64,000 nt of DNA. Origin: Streptomyces spiramyceticus (lineage in GTDB: Bacteria > Actinomycetota > Actinomycetes > Streptomycetales > Streptomycetaceae). The notes beneath the pieces were generated by a model that was not told the DNA's origin, made no database searches, and saw nothing but the letters and a program-made list of their open reading frames with translations. The stretch covers positions 186,001-250,000 of the forward strand of contig NZ_JARBAX010000002.1 of assembly GCF_028807635.1 (NCBI RefSeq), read 5' to 3'. Shown here in pieces: positions 44,036 to 52,867 of this stretch (its first letter is position 1; each line of letters starts with the position of its first letter). Both the position numbers and the translations under genes were made by a program.

Positions 44036-45201
44036 GCTGGATCGTGACCGGGATGGGTGCGATCGCCAGTATTGGCGCAAGCACCACCGAGATATACGAA
44101 TCACTGGTCGCCGGCCGCAGCGGTCTGGCCCAGCTCCGCGGCTACGACCGCGCCAAGTTCCGCGCCCAGGTCGCCTACGAGATCGACGACCGGCCGGCGC
44201 CGGGCGTCGACGAGCCGCTGCGCGCCACCCGCTGGCTGGAGCAGGCCGTCGCCGCCGCGGCGGCGGACGCCGGGCTCGGCGACGACCTGTCCCGTACTCC
44301 GGTACTGGTCGGCACGACCCTGCGCGAACTGCGCTCCGTCGAGCTGTCCTGGCGTGACTCCGTCCCGGTCGAGGTCTCCGATCTGCACTTCGGAACGATG
44401 CTGAAGACGCGCTTCGGGGCCGCCGACACGCACACCGTCGCCAATGCCTGTTCGGCCTCGCTCTACACGCTCGCGCTCGCCGCCGACATGCTCGACCTCG
44501 GCCACGCGGACACGGTCGTGGTCGCCGGCGTCGACACCATCTCGGAGAGCACGTACGGACTGCTCGACCGCTGCTACCCCGAAGCCCCCGACCGGGTACG
44601 GCCCTTCGACCGGGCCCGGCGCGGAATGCTGCAGGGCGAGGGCGCCGTCGCCATCGTGCTGCGCAGGGAGGCGGACGGTCCGGGACCCGGGACCACCGTG
44701 CACGCCAGAGTGCGGAGCGTGGCCGTCAACTGCGATGCCCACCACCCCTCCGCGCCCGAGCCGAAGAGCATCACCGCGGTGGTGCGCGAGGCGCACCAGC
44801 GGGCCGGGGTCCGCTCCGGCGACATCGACCTGGTGATGCTGCACGGCACCGGCACACCGCTCAACGACGAGGCCGAGTCGGAAGCGCTGGGCGCGGTCTT
44901 CGCGGGCGTCGAGCCGTCCCCGTACATGACCGCGATCAAGTCGATGACCGGACACACCGCAGGGGCGTCCGGGCTGCACAGCCTGGTCGCCGCCGTTGAT
45001 GTGATGCGGCGCGGCAGTGTGCCGCCGGTCGTCGGACTCGACGACCCGGTGGAGTCGGTGGCCGGATTCCGGCTGGTACGCGGTGAGGCCGCGCGACCCG
45101 ATGAGCCGATGCGGCTCGCGCAGATCGACTCCTTCGGCTTCGGCGGGCTCAACGCCGTCGCGGTCGTCGAGCGGTACGAGACAGCAGGGGAGGGACAGTG
45201 A
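44032..45201 (+). CDS. Beta-ketoacyl-ACP synthase (KS 2, complete catalytic set)
   Basis: 389 residues. Cys140 in VANACSASLYT, His272 in MLHGTGTPLND, Lys304 and His309 in AIKSMTGHTAGAS. Shorter than KS 1 by about 37 residues. It overlaps the next, Cys-less KS-like gene by 4 bp, so the two are likely an active KS and its chain-length-factor-type partner. Confidence 0.88.
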   Translation: MSWIVTGMGAIASIGASTTEIYESLVAGRSGLAQLRGYDRAKFRAQVAYEIDDRPAPGVDEPLRATRWLEQAVAAAAADAGLGDDLSRTPVLVGTTLRELRSVELSWRDSVPVEVSDLHFGTMLKTRFGAADTHTVANACSASLYTLALAADMLDLGHADTVVVAGVDTISESTYGLLDRCYPEAPDRVRPFDRARRGMLQGEGAVAIVLRREADGPGPGTTVHARVRSVAVNCDAHHPSAPEPKSITAVVREAHQRAGVRSGDIDLVMLHGTGTPLNDEAESEALGAVFAGVEPSPYMTAIKSMTGHTAGASGLHSLVAAVDVMRRGSVPPVVGLDDPVESVAGFRLVRGEAARPDEPMRLAQIDSFGFGGLNAVAVVERYETAGEGQ

Positions 45202-46202
45202 ACACCGTACGCATCGTGGTCACCGGACTCGGTGCGGCGGTCCGCGGCCTCGACACCCCCGACGAGCTGCTGAACCCGCCGGCGGCCGGCGGCCCGGGAA
45301 CGGATCCGGTCGGGCGGCTCACCGGACGCGGGCTGCGCTACCGCGACCGTGCCACCAAGCTGGCCATGGTCGCCGGGCGCGATGCGCTCGCCTCGGCCGG
45401 CCTGACCGGCGCGGACGGCGAGCTGACCGTGCCCAGTCAGTCCGTCGGTACCGTGGTCAGCACCAACTTCGGCAACGTCGACACCGTCTGCGAGACGGTC
45501 GAGACCATCGCCCGCGACACCTATCTGGGCACCAGCCCCATGCTGCTGCCCGCCACCTCCAGCAATGTGGTCGCCTCCTGGCTCGCCATCACGCACTCAC
45601 TGCGCGGGGCCAATCTGACGCTGTGCAACGGCCGTACCTCTGGGCTCGATGCGGTCAACTGGGCCCGGCTGCTGGTGGGTTCCGGCCGGGTCGAGCGGGT
45701 GCTGGTGGCCGGAGTGGAGCCCGACAACCCCGCGGTGCGCCATCTCGCCCCGGAACAGACCGAGTTCTTCGACGGTGCGGCTGCCCTGGTCGTGGAGTCC
45801 GTAGAGTCCGCGGCCTCGCGCGGGGTGCGGCCGCTTGCCGAACTCGGACCCTATGCGCGGCGGGCCGGGCATGCGGGCGCCGTCGCGGACGTACGGGAAC
45901 AAGATCCCCGCACCATCGGGCTGTGGTGCGTGCCCGAGCACCCCGAAGGCATCGGGGCCCCGGCCCCCACGCTGGGCGCCGGCGCGGCTACGGCCGAGGT
46001 GCACGATCTGTCGCAGCTGTTCGGACCCAGCTCGGGCGCGCTCGGCGTGCTGCAGTGCGTGGCCGCCACCGCCTGGCTGGATTCCGCGGACAGCTCCGGG
46101 CGGGACGCCGGCTCCGTGGTGCTCGCCACCGCCGGAACCGGCAACGCGGGCCAGGACGACGCCGCGGCCGCACTGATCCTCGCACCGGCGGGGAGCGCGT
46201 GA
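45198..46202 (+). CDS. Ketosynthase-like protein lacking the active-site Cys (KS 3)
   Basis: 334 residues, a thiolase fold shorter than usual. The nucleophile position reads LTLCNGRTSGLDA; aligning GRTSG with ACASG places Arg147 where Cys should be, and HGTGT is absent. This matches KS-beta/chain-length-factor proteins, which form heterodimers with a KS. Overlap with KS 2 supports a KS 2/KS 3 heterodimer. The upstream PATSSN motif aligns with the family's structural core. Confidence 0.75.
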   Translation: MNTVRIVVTGLGAAVRGLDTPDELLNPPAAGGPGTDPVGRLTGRGLRYRDRATKLAMVAGRDALASAGLTGADGELTVPSQSVGTVVSTNFGNVDTVCETVETIARDTYLGTSPMLLPATSSNVVASWLAITHSLRGANLTLCNGRTSGLDAVNWARLLVGSGRVERVLVAGVEPDNPAVRHLAPEQTEFFDGAAALVVESVESAASRGVRPLAELGPYARRAGHAGAVADVREQDPRTIGLWCVPEHPEGIGAPAPTLGAGAATAEVHDLSQLFGPSSGALGVLQCVAATAWLDSADSSGRDAGSVVLATAGTGNAGQDDAAAALILAPAGSA

Positions 46203-47047
46203 TGGACGGTATCCCGGCGGAGCGTGTGACGGACGCCGTTCCGGCGGAGCACGGGACGGGCGGTGTCCCGGTACGGCTGCGCAGGGCCGCGCGCGCCACG
46301 GACCGCCGTCCCGTGCGGGTTCTGATGCTCCACGGACTGGCCGGATCCACTGCCGTCTGGCGGCGCTTCACCGAACTGGCCGCCGACGAACTGGAACTGT
46401 GGGAGGCCGAACTCCCGTGGGCCGCGGACGGCGACACCCGCTGGAGCCACGAACCGGACCCCGTGGCCCTGGTGGCGCAGGCGCTGGCCGGAGTGCCGGA
46501 CGGCGTCGATCTGCTGATCGCGCACTCCTTCGCCGCCAACGCCGCCCTTGAGCTGCTCGCCGGCCGTCCGGCCCCGCGGCCGGGCGCCGCGGTGCTGGTG
46601 TCTCCGTTCCACCGCAGGTCGCCCGAGCACTTCGACTGGGACACCGCCACTTATTACCTGGGCGGCTTCCAGCGCATTATCGACGAAGGACTGCGGATCG
46701 GATCCGACGGCAGGCTTCCCACCGAACTGCGCGCGGCGATGGCCCTGCGGGTACGGGACCGGATCGGCCCGTACGGCTGGATGCGGTTCTTCGACGCTTA
46801 TCTGCGCAGCCCCTTCCTGGACACCGCCGCCATCGGCCTGCCCGCGCTGGTCGTGACCGGTGAACACGATTTCGCGGCACCGCCCGACGACGCTCGCGCG
46901 CTGGCCGGGGCGCTGCCGGACGCCCGGCTGCGGGTGTTCGAGGAGTCCGGGCACTTCCCGATGGCCGAGCAGCCCGAGTTGTTCGCCGAGATCGTGAGCT
47001 CTTTCCTTCCCGCCCTCCATTCCTCCTACGTACCGGAGTCGACGTGA
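46202..47047 (+). CDS. Alpha/beta hydrolase (thioesterase or lipase-like)
   Basis: 281 residues. HGLAGSTAVWRR oxyanion strand, nucleophile Ser in LLIAHSFAANAALE (about residue 106), Asp in VVTGEHDFAAPPD and His in EESGHFPMAEQPE complete the triad. The start overlaps the preceding stop by one base (TGATG). In PKS clusters such enzymes release or edit carrier-bound acyl chains; substrate unknown. Confidence 0.82.
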   Translation: MDGIPAERVTDAVPAEHGTGGVPVRLRRAARATDRRPVRVLMLHGLAGSTAVWRRFTELAADELELWEAELPWAADGDTRWSHEPDPVALVAQALAGVPDGVDLLIAHSFAANAALELLAGRPAPRPGAAVLVSPFHRRSPEHFDWDTATYYLGGFQRIIDEGLRIGSDGRLPTELRAAMALRVRDRIGPYGWMRFFDAYLRSPFLDTAAIGLPALVVTGEHDFAAPPDDARALAGALPDARLRVFEESGHFPMAEQPELFAEIVSSFLPALHSSYVPEST

Positions 47048-48003
47048 GCACGAACAATCCCGCCCTCAGCCTCCAGGAGCCGAGCACCCTGGAGATACGC
47101 CCCCGCTACGAGGGCTCCAACATCTGCACCTGGATCGGCTTCAAGCACGTCAACTACCTCGTCGAGGAAGCCGTGCTGAACCATCTGAGACAAGGCGGCC
47201 TGCTGCCGGGCACCGTCTATGAGACCTACGGACTGTGCACCGACATCGTCGACATCGACACCCGCATCCTGCACGCCTTCCACATCGACGACGTCGCCGT
47301 CGCCGAGGTCCGGCCGCACCGCAGGGCCAAGGACGGCGAGCTGCTGCTCTCCGTGGTGCTGCACGTCCAGCGCGAGACCCTGCTCAAGGCGGTCACCTCC
47401 ACCGTCCGCGTACAGCTGCGTCTGGACCCGCGCGGTGGTGGCGCCGAGCCGGTGCCCGCGCAGCTGGCACCGTACGCCGTCGCGCAGCTGGCCGCCGTCC
47501 CCGGCTGGGAGCCGGAGCTGCCCGCGGTCAACGCGGACTCCGCGGACCTGGTGAAAGAGCTGACGGCGGGGCGCAACGCCTACGCCTGGAGGTTCCGGAT
47601 CCCGTACTGGTACTGCCACTTCACCGAGCGCATGCAGATGTCCGGCTATCTGCGGCTTATGGAGGAGGCCAAGGACCGGCTCGTCGCCGACCGCGGCGTC
47701 TCCATCAAGACACTGCTCGACGAGCAGAACTGGATCCCCGTCGTCCCGCATTCGCGCATCACTGTCCTCGACGAGGCACGGATGGAGGAGGACCTGTACA
47801 TCGTCTTCACCGTCGAGGACGTTTTCAAGGGCTTCACCTACACCTCGCGGATGGACACCTATGTCGTGCGCGACGGAGCGCTGCTGCAGACCTCGACCGG
47901 GCGGATCACCCACGGCTACGCGGTGATCGAGAACCGCCGTGACTGGAGTCTGGTCTCCTTCGACGACCGCATGAACGCGGCACTTGAGGGCCAGTCGGCA
48001 TGA
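47044..48003 (+). CDS. Double-hotdog thioesterase/dehydratase-like protein
   Basis: 319 residues made of two hotdog domains. The first (about 20-130) has GFKHVNYLVEEAVLNHL; the second (about 185-305) has YCHFTERMQMSGYLRLMEEAKDRL and PVVPHSRITVLDEA. The pattern suggests 4HBT-type acyl thioesterases, with one half possibly degenerate. Overlaps neighbours by 4 bp at both ends. Probably acts on ACP-bound intermediates. Confidence 0.68.
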   Translation: MSTNNPALSLQEPSTLEIRPRYEGSNICTWIGFKHVNYLVEEAVLNHLRQGGLLPGTVYETYGLCTDIVDIDTRILHAFHIDDVAVAEVRPHRRAKDGELLLSVVLHVQRETLLKAVTSTVRVQLRLDPRGGGAEPVPAQLAPYAVAQLAAVPGWEPELPAVNADSADLVKELTAGRNAYAWRFRIPYWYCHFTERMQMSGYLRLMEEAKDRLVADRGVSIKTLLDEQNWIPVVPHSRITVLDEARMEEDLYIVFTVEDVFKGFTYTSRMDTYVVRDGALLQTSTGRITHGYAVIENRRDWSLVSFDDRMNAALEGQSA

Positions 48004-49139
48004 CCAGGGAGGTCGTGGTCACCGGGGTCGGTGCCGTCACCTGCCACGGTGCCGGTGCGGACACGCTGTGGCAGGCCATGAAGGCGGCCGGGGTCCGTCG
48101 GCCGGACCGGCCTGCGGACCCACTCGCCCGGATGGAGCTGCCGCTCATCAACCTGGTGCCCGACCCGGATCTGTCGGCGGCGCGCGCCACCCGGTTCGCC
48201 GTGGCGGCTGCCAGGGAGGCGCTGACCGACGCGGGCCTCACGGCTTCGCGGGCCGCCGTCGTGATCGGCAGTTGCATGGGCGAGGCGGGACTCAACGAGC
48301 GCGGCCGGGGTGGCGAGGAGTGGGTGGCGCCGTTCCGGCTGGCCTCCGAAGTCGCCACGGAACTCGGCCTCGTGGGCGCCGCCCACGATGTCGGCAACGC
48401 CTGCTCGGCCGGAGGCTACGCCCTCGGAATGGCGCTGGACATGGTCCGCGCGGGAGAGACCGACGTGGTGCTGGCCGGCGGCTCCGACGCGTACTCCCGG
48501 GTTGCGCTCGGCTGTTTCAACCGGCTGGGCGCGGTCGACTCGGCGGGCTGCCGGCCCTTCGAGGCCGACCGGGCCGGCACGGTGTTCGCCGAGGGCGCGG
48601 GGATGCTGGTCGTCGAGTCGGCCGAGCACGCACGGGCGCGGGGCGTGGCCCGGCCGCTGACTCTGGCCGGCTCCGGCTGGAGCTGCGACGCGGGCCATGT
48701 GACGGCCCCGAATACGGACGGCGAGCAGATTGTACGGGCCATGCGCGAGGCCGTCGGCGGTGATGAGGGTGCCGGACGCATCGGGTGCGTGGTCCCGCAC
48801 GGGACCGGGACGCGGCTGGGCGACAAGGTGGAGAGCCAGGCCCTGCACAGCGTGTTCGGCGCGCGGACCAGGCGTGTACCGCTCTACAGCCTCAAGGCGC
48901 TGCTGGGCCACGCGGGCGGGGCGTCGGCCGCGCTCGGTGCGGTCGCCGCCGCGCTGATCCTGCGGCACGGGCACGTGCCGCGGAACATTCGCCTGGAGCG
49001 GCAGGACCCCGGCTGCGCCGTTTGGTTGCCACAGGACGGAGCGGTGCCGCTGCGGGTGGACCGGCGGCGGGTGCTGGTGAACGCGTACGGCTTCGGCGGG
49101 AGCAACTCCTCGGTCGTACTGGAAGGAGTGGCGGCATGA
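48000..49139 (+). CDS. Beta-ketoacyl-ACP synthase (KS 4, complete catalytic set)
   Basis: 379 residues. Cys135 in VGNACSAGGYAL, His267 in VVPHGTGTRLGD, Lys299 and His304 in SLKALLGHAGGAS. Overlaps the Cys-less KS-like gene that follows by 4 bp, forming a second KS/partner pair in the operon. Confidence 0.88.
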   Translation: MTREVVVTGVGAVTCHGAGADTLWQAMKAAGVRRPDRPADPLARMELPLINLVPDPDLSAARATRFAVAAAREALTDAGLTASRAAVVIGSCMGEAGLNERGRGGEEWVAPFRLASEVATELGLVGAAHDVGNACSAGGYALGMALDMVRAGETDVVLAGGSDAYSRVALGCFNRLGAVDSAGCRPFEADRAGTVFAEGAGMLVVESAEHARARGVARPLTLAGSGWSCDAGHVTAPNTDGEQIVRAMREAVGGDEGAGRIGCVVPHGTGTRLGDKVESQALHSVFGARTRRVPLYSLKALLGHAGGASAALGAVAAALILRHGHVPRNIRLERQDPGCAVWLPQDGAVPLRVDRRRVLVNAYGFGGSNSSVVLEGVAA

Positions 49140-50137
49140 ACGGGGCGGCGCTTGCCGTGACGGGCGCCGGGGCGGTCCTGCCGCCGCCGGACGCCGGGGA
49201 CGAGGAGTGGTTCGACCACCGCGAACGGCTCGGGCCGCGTGGCTACAAGTACCTTCCGGCAGCGGCCCAGTACCTGCTGGCCGCCGCGCGCGAGGCGGTC
49301 GAGGACGGTGGCCGGCTCGATGGGGTGGCCTGCGACCGCAGGGGCACGGCGCTGGCGCTCAACGGCGGTTTCGCGGAGCTCTTCCACACCATGGACCGGC
49401 AGGTCGCGGTGGAGAACGGCGCGGCCGCGCTGTCCCCGGCGACCGCACCGTACTTCGCGGTGAGTCTGCTCGGCTCCCGCCCGGCGGCCGAACTCGGCCT
49501 CAAGGGCTTCGCGCTGACCCTGGCGACACCGCGGGTCGCGGCGCTGGAGGCGCTGGAGGCGGGCAGCCGGGCGGTTGCCGCGGGGCGGTGCGATGTGTTG
49601 CTGATCGGCGCGGCGGAGCACCGCGTGCCGGGGCCCTTGACGGGGGGCTCCGCCCCCGGCCCCCCGGACGGTCAATCGCCGGACGGGCTTGAAGTGGAAC
49701 AGGGCTCCGTTGCTTTTGTCCTGGAGCCGCAGGCTGCCGCCGACGCGCGCGGCGCCCGCGTGCACGGGACCGTCCGGGCGCGGTCGCTCTTCGTGCCACC
49801 CGGGCGCCCGTTGCCCAGGGACCTCATTGCCGAGGCCCTGGAGCGACTCGGCGCGCCGCCGGCCCTGGACGTCCACTGTGTCCTGGACGACTCCGAGTTC
49901 TCCGACCGCATCGCAGATGCGGTGGCAGAAGCGACGGGCACCGGCTCCATCACGACCACGCCCGCCGGGGCCGGAAGCCTCGCGCCCGCCGTCCGGCTGG
50001 TGCGGCTGCTCACCGGACCGCCCGGAGCACGGCTGCTCGTCGCCGCCACCCGCGAAGGGCATGCCGCGCTGGCCCTCGTACGCACCGGCTCCGACACGCC
50101 CCTTCCGCCCCAGAAACGGGAGATCCACTCATGCTGA
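49136..50137 (+). CDS. Ketosynthase-like protein lacking the active-site Cys (KS 5)
   Basis: 333 residues, thiolase-type but divergent. The nucleophile region reads LTLATPRVAALEAL; aligned with TACSSGLDAL it puts Arg in place of Cys, and HGTGT is replaced by VLDDSEF. A chain-length-factor-like partner for KS 4 is the best reading. A repeat-derived Gly/Pro stretch (about residues 167-185) is inserted in frame. The last 7 bases overlap the reductase gene. Confidence 0.7.
   Translation: MNGAALAVTGAGAVLPPPDAGDEEWFDHRERLGPRGYKYLPAAAQYLLAAAREAVEDGGRLDGVACDRRGTALALNGGFAELFHTMDRQVAVENGAAALSPATAPYFAVSLLGSRPAAELGLKGFALTLATPRVAALEALEAGSRAVAAGRCDVLLIGAAEHRVPGPLTGGSAPGPPDGQSPDGLEVEQGSVAFVLEPQAAADARGARVHGTVRARSLFVPPGRPLPRDLIAEALERLGAPPALDVHCVLDDSEFSDRIADAVAEATGTGSITTTPAGAGSLAPAVRLVRLLTGPPGARLLVAATREGHAALALVRTGSDTPLPPQKREIHSC
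49637..49693. repeat. Streptomyces repeat motifs inserted in the KS 5 gene
   Basis: GGGGGCTCCGCCCCC and CAATCGCCGGACGGGCTT, two elements common in intergenic DNA of Streptomyces, lie inside the coding frame. They add a stretch such as LTGGSAPGPPDGQSPDG between PGP and EVEQGSVAFVLEP, the conserved strand of the fold. Frame preserved. Confidence 0.6.
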
Positions 50138-50979
50138 AGTCCCTTGAAGGCAGCTGGTGCCTCGTACTCGGCGCCTCCAGCGGAATCGGCCGGGCCATTT
50201 GCCTCGGCCTGGCGCGCGAGGGGGTCAATGTCATCGGCGTGCACTTCGACACCGCTGCCCGTACCGATGAGGTCGCGGCGCTCGTCGAAGAGATCCGCGG
50301 ATACGGCGTCCAGGCGTCGTTCCACAACACGAACGCCGCGGCCCGCCGGTCCCGCGAGCAGATCCTCCCCGAGATCGCCGAACTGACCGGCGCCACCGGC
50401 GGGGTACGGATCTTCGTCCACTCCCTTGCCTTCGGCTCCCTCGTACCCTTCCTGCCCCGCGAGGGCTGGGAGAAGCCGATCGCGTCCCGGCAGCTGGAGA
50501 TGACCCTCGATGTGATGGCGCACAGCCTCGTCTACTGGACCCAGGACCTGACCGAGGCGGGCCTCCTGCGCGGCGGATCCAAGATCTACGCGATGACCAG
50601 TGCGGGCGTGGTCCAGTCGCTGCCCAGCTACGGCGCAGTGTCCGCTGCCAAGAGCGCACTGGAGGCACATGTCCGCCAGCTCGCCTGCGAGCTGGCGCCC
50701 CGGGGCATCGCCGTCAACGCCATCCGGGCCGGGGTCACGCTGACCCCCGCCCTGCAGGCCATCCCCGAGCACGCCGGCTACGTCGCGCGCATCGCGGAGA
50801 ACAACCCGCACGGCCGACTGACCCGGCCCGACGACGTGGCCGAGGCGATCGCACTGCTCTCGCGCACCGATTCGTCGTGGATCAGCGGCAACACCATCGG
50901 CGTGGACGGCGCCGAACTCCATGCCGCCGCAGGGGCCTGGGGTCCCGACGGCGCCGACCAGAGGGGCGAAAGGCAGTGA
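50131..50979 (+). CDS. FabI-like enoyl-ACP reductase (SDR, Y-x6-K type)
   Basis: 282 residues. Nucleotide site VLGASSGIGRA; IFVHSLAFGSLVPF resembles the FabI VHSIAFA block; Tyr167 and Lys174 are separated by six residues (YGAVSAAK) as in FabI/FabL, not the YxxxK of FabG; LEAHVRQLACELAPRGIAVNAIRAG follows. So this is probably the enoyl reductase. The operon thus has reductases for both steps: FabG-like KR at 53.4 kb and this ER, meaning some double bonds are saturated. Confidence 0.75.
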   Translation: MLKSLEGSWCLVLGASSGIGRAICLGLAREGVNVIGVHFDTAARTDEVAALVEEIRGYGVQASFHNTNAAARRSREQILPEIAELTGATGGVRIFVHSLAFGSLVPFLPREGWEKPIASRQLEMTLDVMAHSLVYWTQDLTEAGLLRGGSKIYAMTSAGVVQSLPSYGAVSAAKSALEAHVRQLACELAPRGIAVNAIRAGVTLTPALQAIPEHAGYVARIAENNPHGRLTRPDDVAEAIALLSRTDSSWISGNTIGVDGAELHAAAGAWGPDGADQRGERQ

Positions 50980-52064
50980 CCACAGTGACCGGAGACAGTC
51001 TCGTCGTGTCGGGGTGGTCCGCCGGATCGCCCTACGGACTCGGCGCCGAGGCCTTCGCCGACGGGGTTCGCGAGAACCGGGACGCGACCAGTGCATCGGG
51101 CCAGGGGCCGTACGAACGGGCCGGTACGATCCCGGACTTCGACATCCGGGGGATACTCGGCCGCAAGGGCACCCGCTCCATGGACCGGGCCACCGCCATC
51201 GCCGTGGCCACCGCCGGCATGCTGCTTCAGACGGCCGGACCCGGGCTTGCCCAGGACCGTCCGGAGGACATCGGCATGGTGCTGGGCACCGGGCACGGCA
51301 GCGTACAGAGCATCATGGACTTCACCCGCGACGCGCTCACCGGGGAGAAGCCCTTCCACGTCGACCCGGCGCTGTTCCCCAACACCGTGATGAACCGGGC
51401 GGCCGGGCAGAGCGCCATCTGGCACACCCTGCGCGGTCCCAACACGACCGTCGCGGGCGGCGCGCTCACCGGGCTGCTCGCCCTCAACTACGCTTCCCGG
51501 CTGCTGCGGCAGGGCCACTGCGAGGCCGTGCTGTGCGGAGCGGTGGAGGAGTACTCGGCCGAGCGTGCCTGGCTGGAGTACCACGGCAGGCGCGACGAGA
51601 CACGGCGCTCGGCGGGCCCGCTCGGCGAGGGCTGCGCGCTGTTTCTGCTGGAGCCGCGCCGCCGCGCCGAGTCGTACGGCAGGACACCCGTCGCCACCCT
51701 CCTGGGCAGCCGTTTCATCGGCTTCCCGGAGCCGGAGCAGGCCCAGCACGCGGTCGTCAGGGCCGTGACCGAGGCGCTCAAGGAGGCCGACGCCCGGCCG
51801 GAGGACGTGGCGCTGATCGTGCCCAGCGACAACGGCGGCAACCTCGGCGGACGCGAAGAGGTCGCGCTGACCGAGGTGTTCGGCCCGTACCGGCCGCCCC
51901 GGCTCCGGCTGCGTCGGCTCATCGGCGACGCCTCCGCCGCGGCCGCCGCCTTCCAGGTGGCCGCCGCGCTCTCGGTGGCCGCCCCCGGCGAGCTGGCGCT
52001 GGTCACCTCCGTCGCCCCGGACGGGCAGGCGGGCTGCACCCTGCTCCGGCTCGGGCGGACGTGA
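50976..52064 (+). CDS. Ketosynthase-like protein lacking the active-site Cys (KS 6)
   Basis: 362 residues from GTG 50976, overlapping the reductase stop. The nucleophile motif reads GPNTTVAGGALTGLLAL with Ala in place of Cys, and the HGTGT segment is VPSDNGGNLGG. A third inactive KS-like protein; it could serve KS 1, which has no neighbouring partner. Subunit pairing is inference. Confidence 0.75.
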   Translation: MTTVTGDSLVVSGWSAGSPYGLGAEAFADGVRENRDATSASGQGPYERAGTIPDFDIRGILGRKGTRSMDRATAIAVATAGMLLQTAGPGLAQDRPEDIGMVLGTGHGSVQSIMDFTRDALTGEKPFHVDPALFPNTVMNRAAGQSAIWHTLRGPNTTVAGGALTGLLALNYASRLLRQGHCEAVLCGAVEEYSAERAWLEYHGRRDETRRSAGPLGEGCALFLLEPRRRAESYGRTPVATLLGSRFIGFPEPEQAQHAVVRAVTEALKEADARPEDVALIVPSDNGGNLGGREEVALTEVFGPYRPPRLRLRRLIGDASAAAAAFQVAAALSVAAPGELALVTSVAPDGQAGCTLLRLGRT

Positions 52065-52166
52065 GCGGCAGTGATCCGCGCCGCCCGCTGCCGTACATAC
52101 CGCACGCGCCGACTGCTCGTACAGGCCCTGTACGCCAACCACCTCGATCAGGAACGGAAGACCGAC

Positions 52167-52442
52167 ATGTCCGAGACCACCGTCACCACCGGCAGCCAGA
52201 CCCTCGACAAGGAAGAACTGCGCCTCCTCGTGGCCGAGATCCTCGACCTCGACCCCGCCGAGGTCACCGACGAGGCCCACTTCGTCGACGACCTCGATGT
52301 GGACTCGCTGATGGCCCTGGAGATAGCCGTGCGCCTGGAGCGCGAGTACGAGGTGAAGCTGGCCGAATCCGAACTCACCTCCGTCACCTCCCTCCAGAGC
52401 ACCCACGCGCTGCTTCAGGACAAGCTGCAGGAGAAGGCGTGA
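52167..52442 (+). CDS. Acyl carrier protein (ACP 2)
   Basis: 91 residues from ATG 52167 (GGAACGGAAGACCGAC upstream). Carrier Ser47 in DLDVDSLMALEIA, a classic DSL motif. Preceded by about 100 bp without a gene after KS 6. It overlaps the dehydratase gene by 4 bp. Confidence 0.9.
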   Translation: MSETTVTTGSQTLDKEELRLLVAEILDLDPAEVTDEAHFVDDLDVDSLMALEIAVRLEREYEVKLAESELTSVTSLQSTHALLQDKLQEKA

Positions 52443-52867
52443 GCCCGCAGGGTTCCGGCGCAGGCGCGAGTGCGCTGGGGGCCGACGGGCTGAAGCTGCT
52501 GCACAGCGATTCCGCCGGCGCCGTCTGCGAGTTCACCGCCGAGTCCGACGACCCAGTGCTCATCGGGCACTATCCGGGCTTCCCGGTGCAGCCCGGCGTC
52601 TACGTGATCGAGGCCGCCGACCGAACCGCCCGGCTGTGGGCGGCGGGCGCGGGAATCACCGACGTCCTGGAGCTCGTCTCCATGGACCGTTGCCGCTTCC
52701 ACCGGCCGGTCTTCCCCGGGGAGACGGTCTCCACCGAGGTGGCGGTCGTGGCGGCCGAGGACGGGGACCGGCTGACCGCCAAGGCCGCGGCCGTCACCTC
52801 GGGCGGACGCGTCGCCGACATCAGGCTGCGCTACCGGCGCAGGACTTCGCGAGGAGAGACCCAGTGA
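52439..52867 (+). CDS. FabZ-like 3-hydroxyacyl-ACP dehydratase
   Basis: 142 residues from GTG 52439. Hotdog fold with catalytic His in GHYPGFPVQPGVYVIEAADR and the Glu in VIEAAD; SMDRCRFHRPVFPGETVSTEV follows. Removes water from 3-hydroxyacyl-ACP to give trans-2-enoyl-ACP. Its immediate neighbour is a second hotdog without the His, so the two may form a heteromer. Confidence 0.83.
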   Translation: MSPQGSGAGASALGADGLKLLHSDSAGAVCEFTAESDDPVLIGHYPGFPVQPGVYVIEAADRTARLWAAGAGITDVLELVSMDRCRFHRPVFPGETVSTEVAVVAAEDGDRLTAKAAAVTSGGRVADIRLRYRRRTSRGETQ

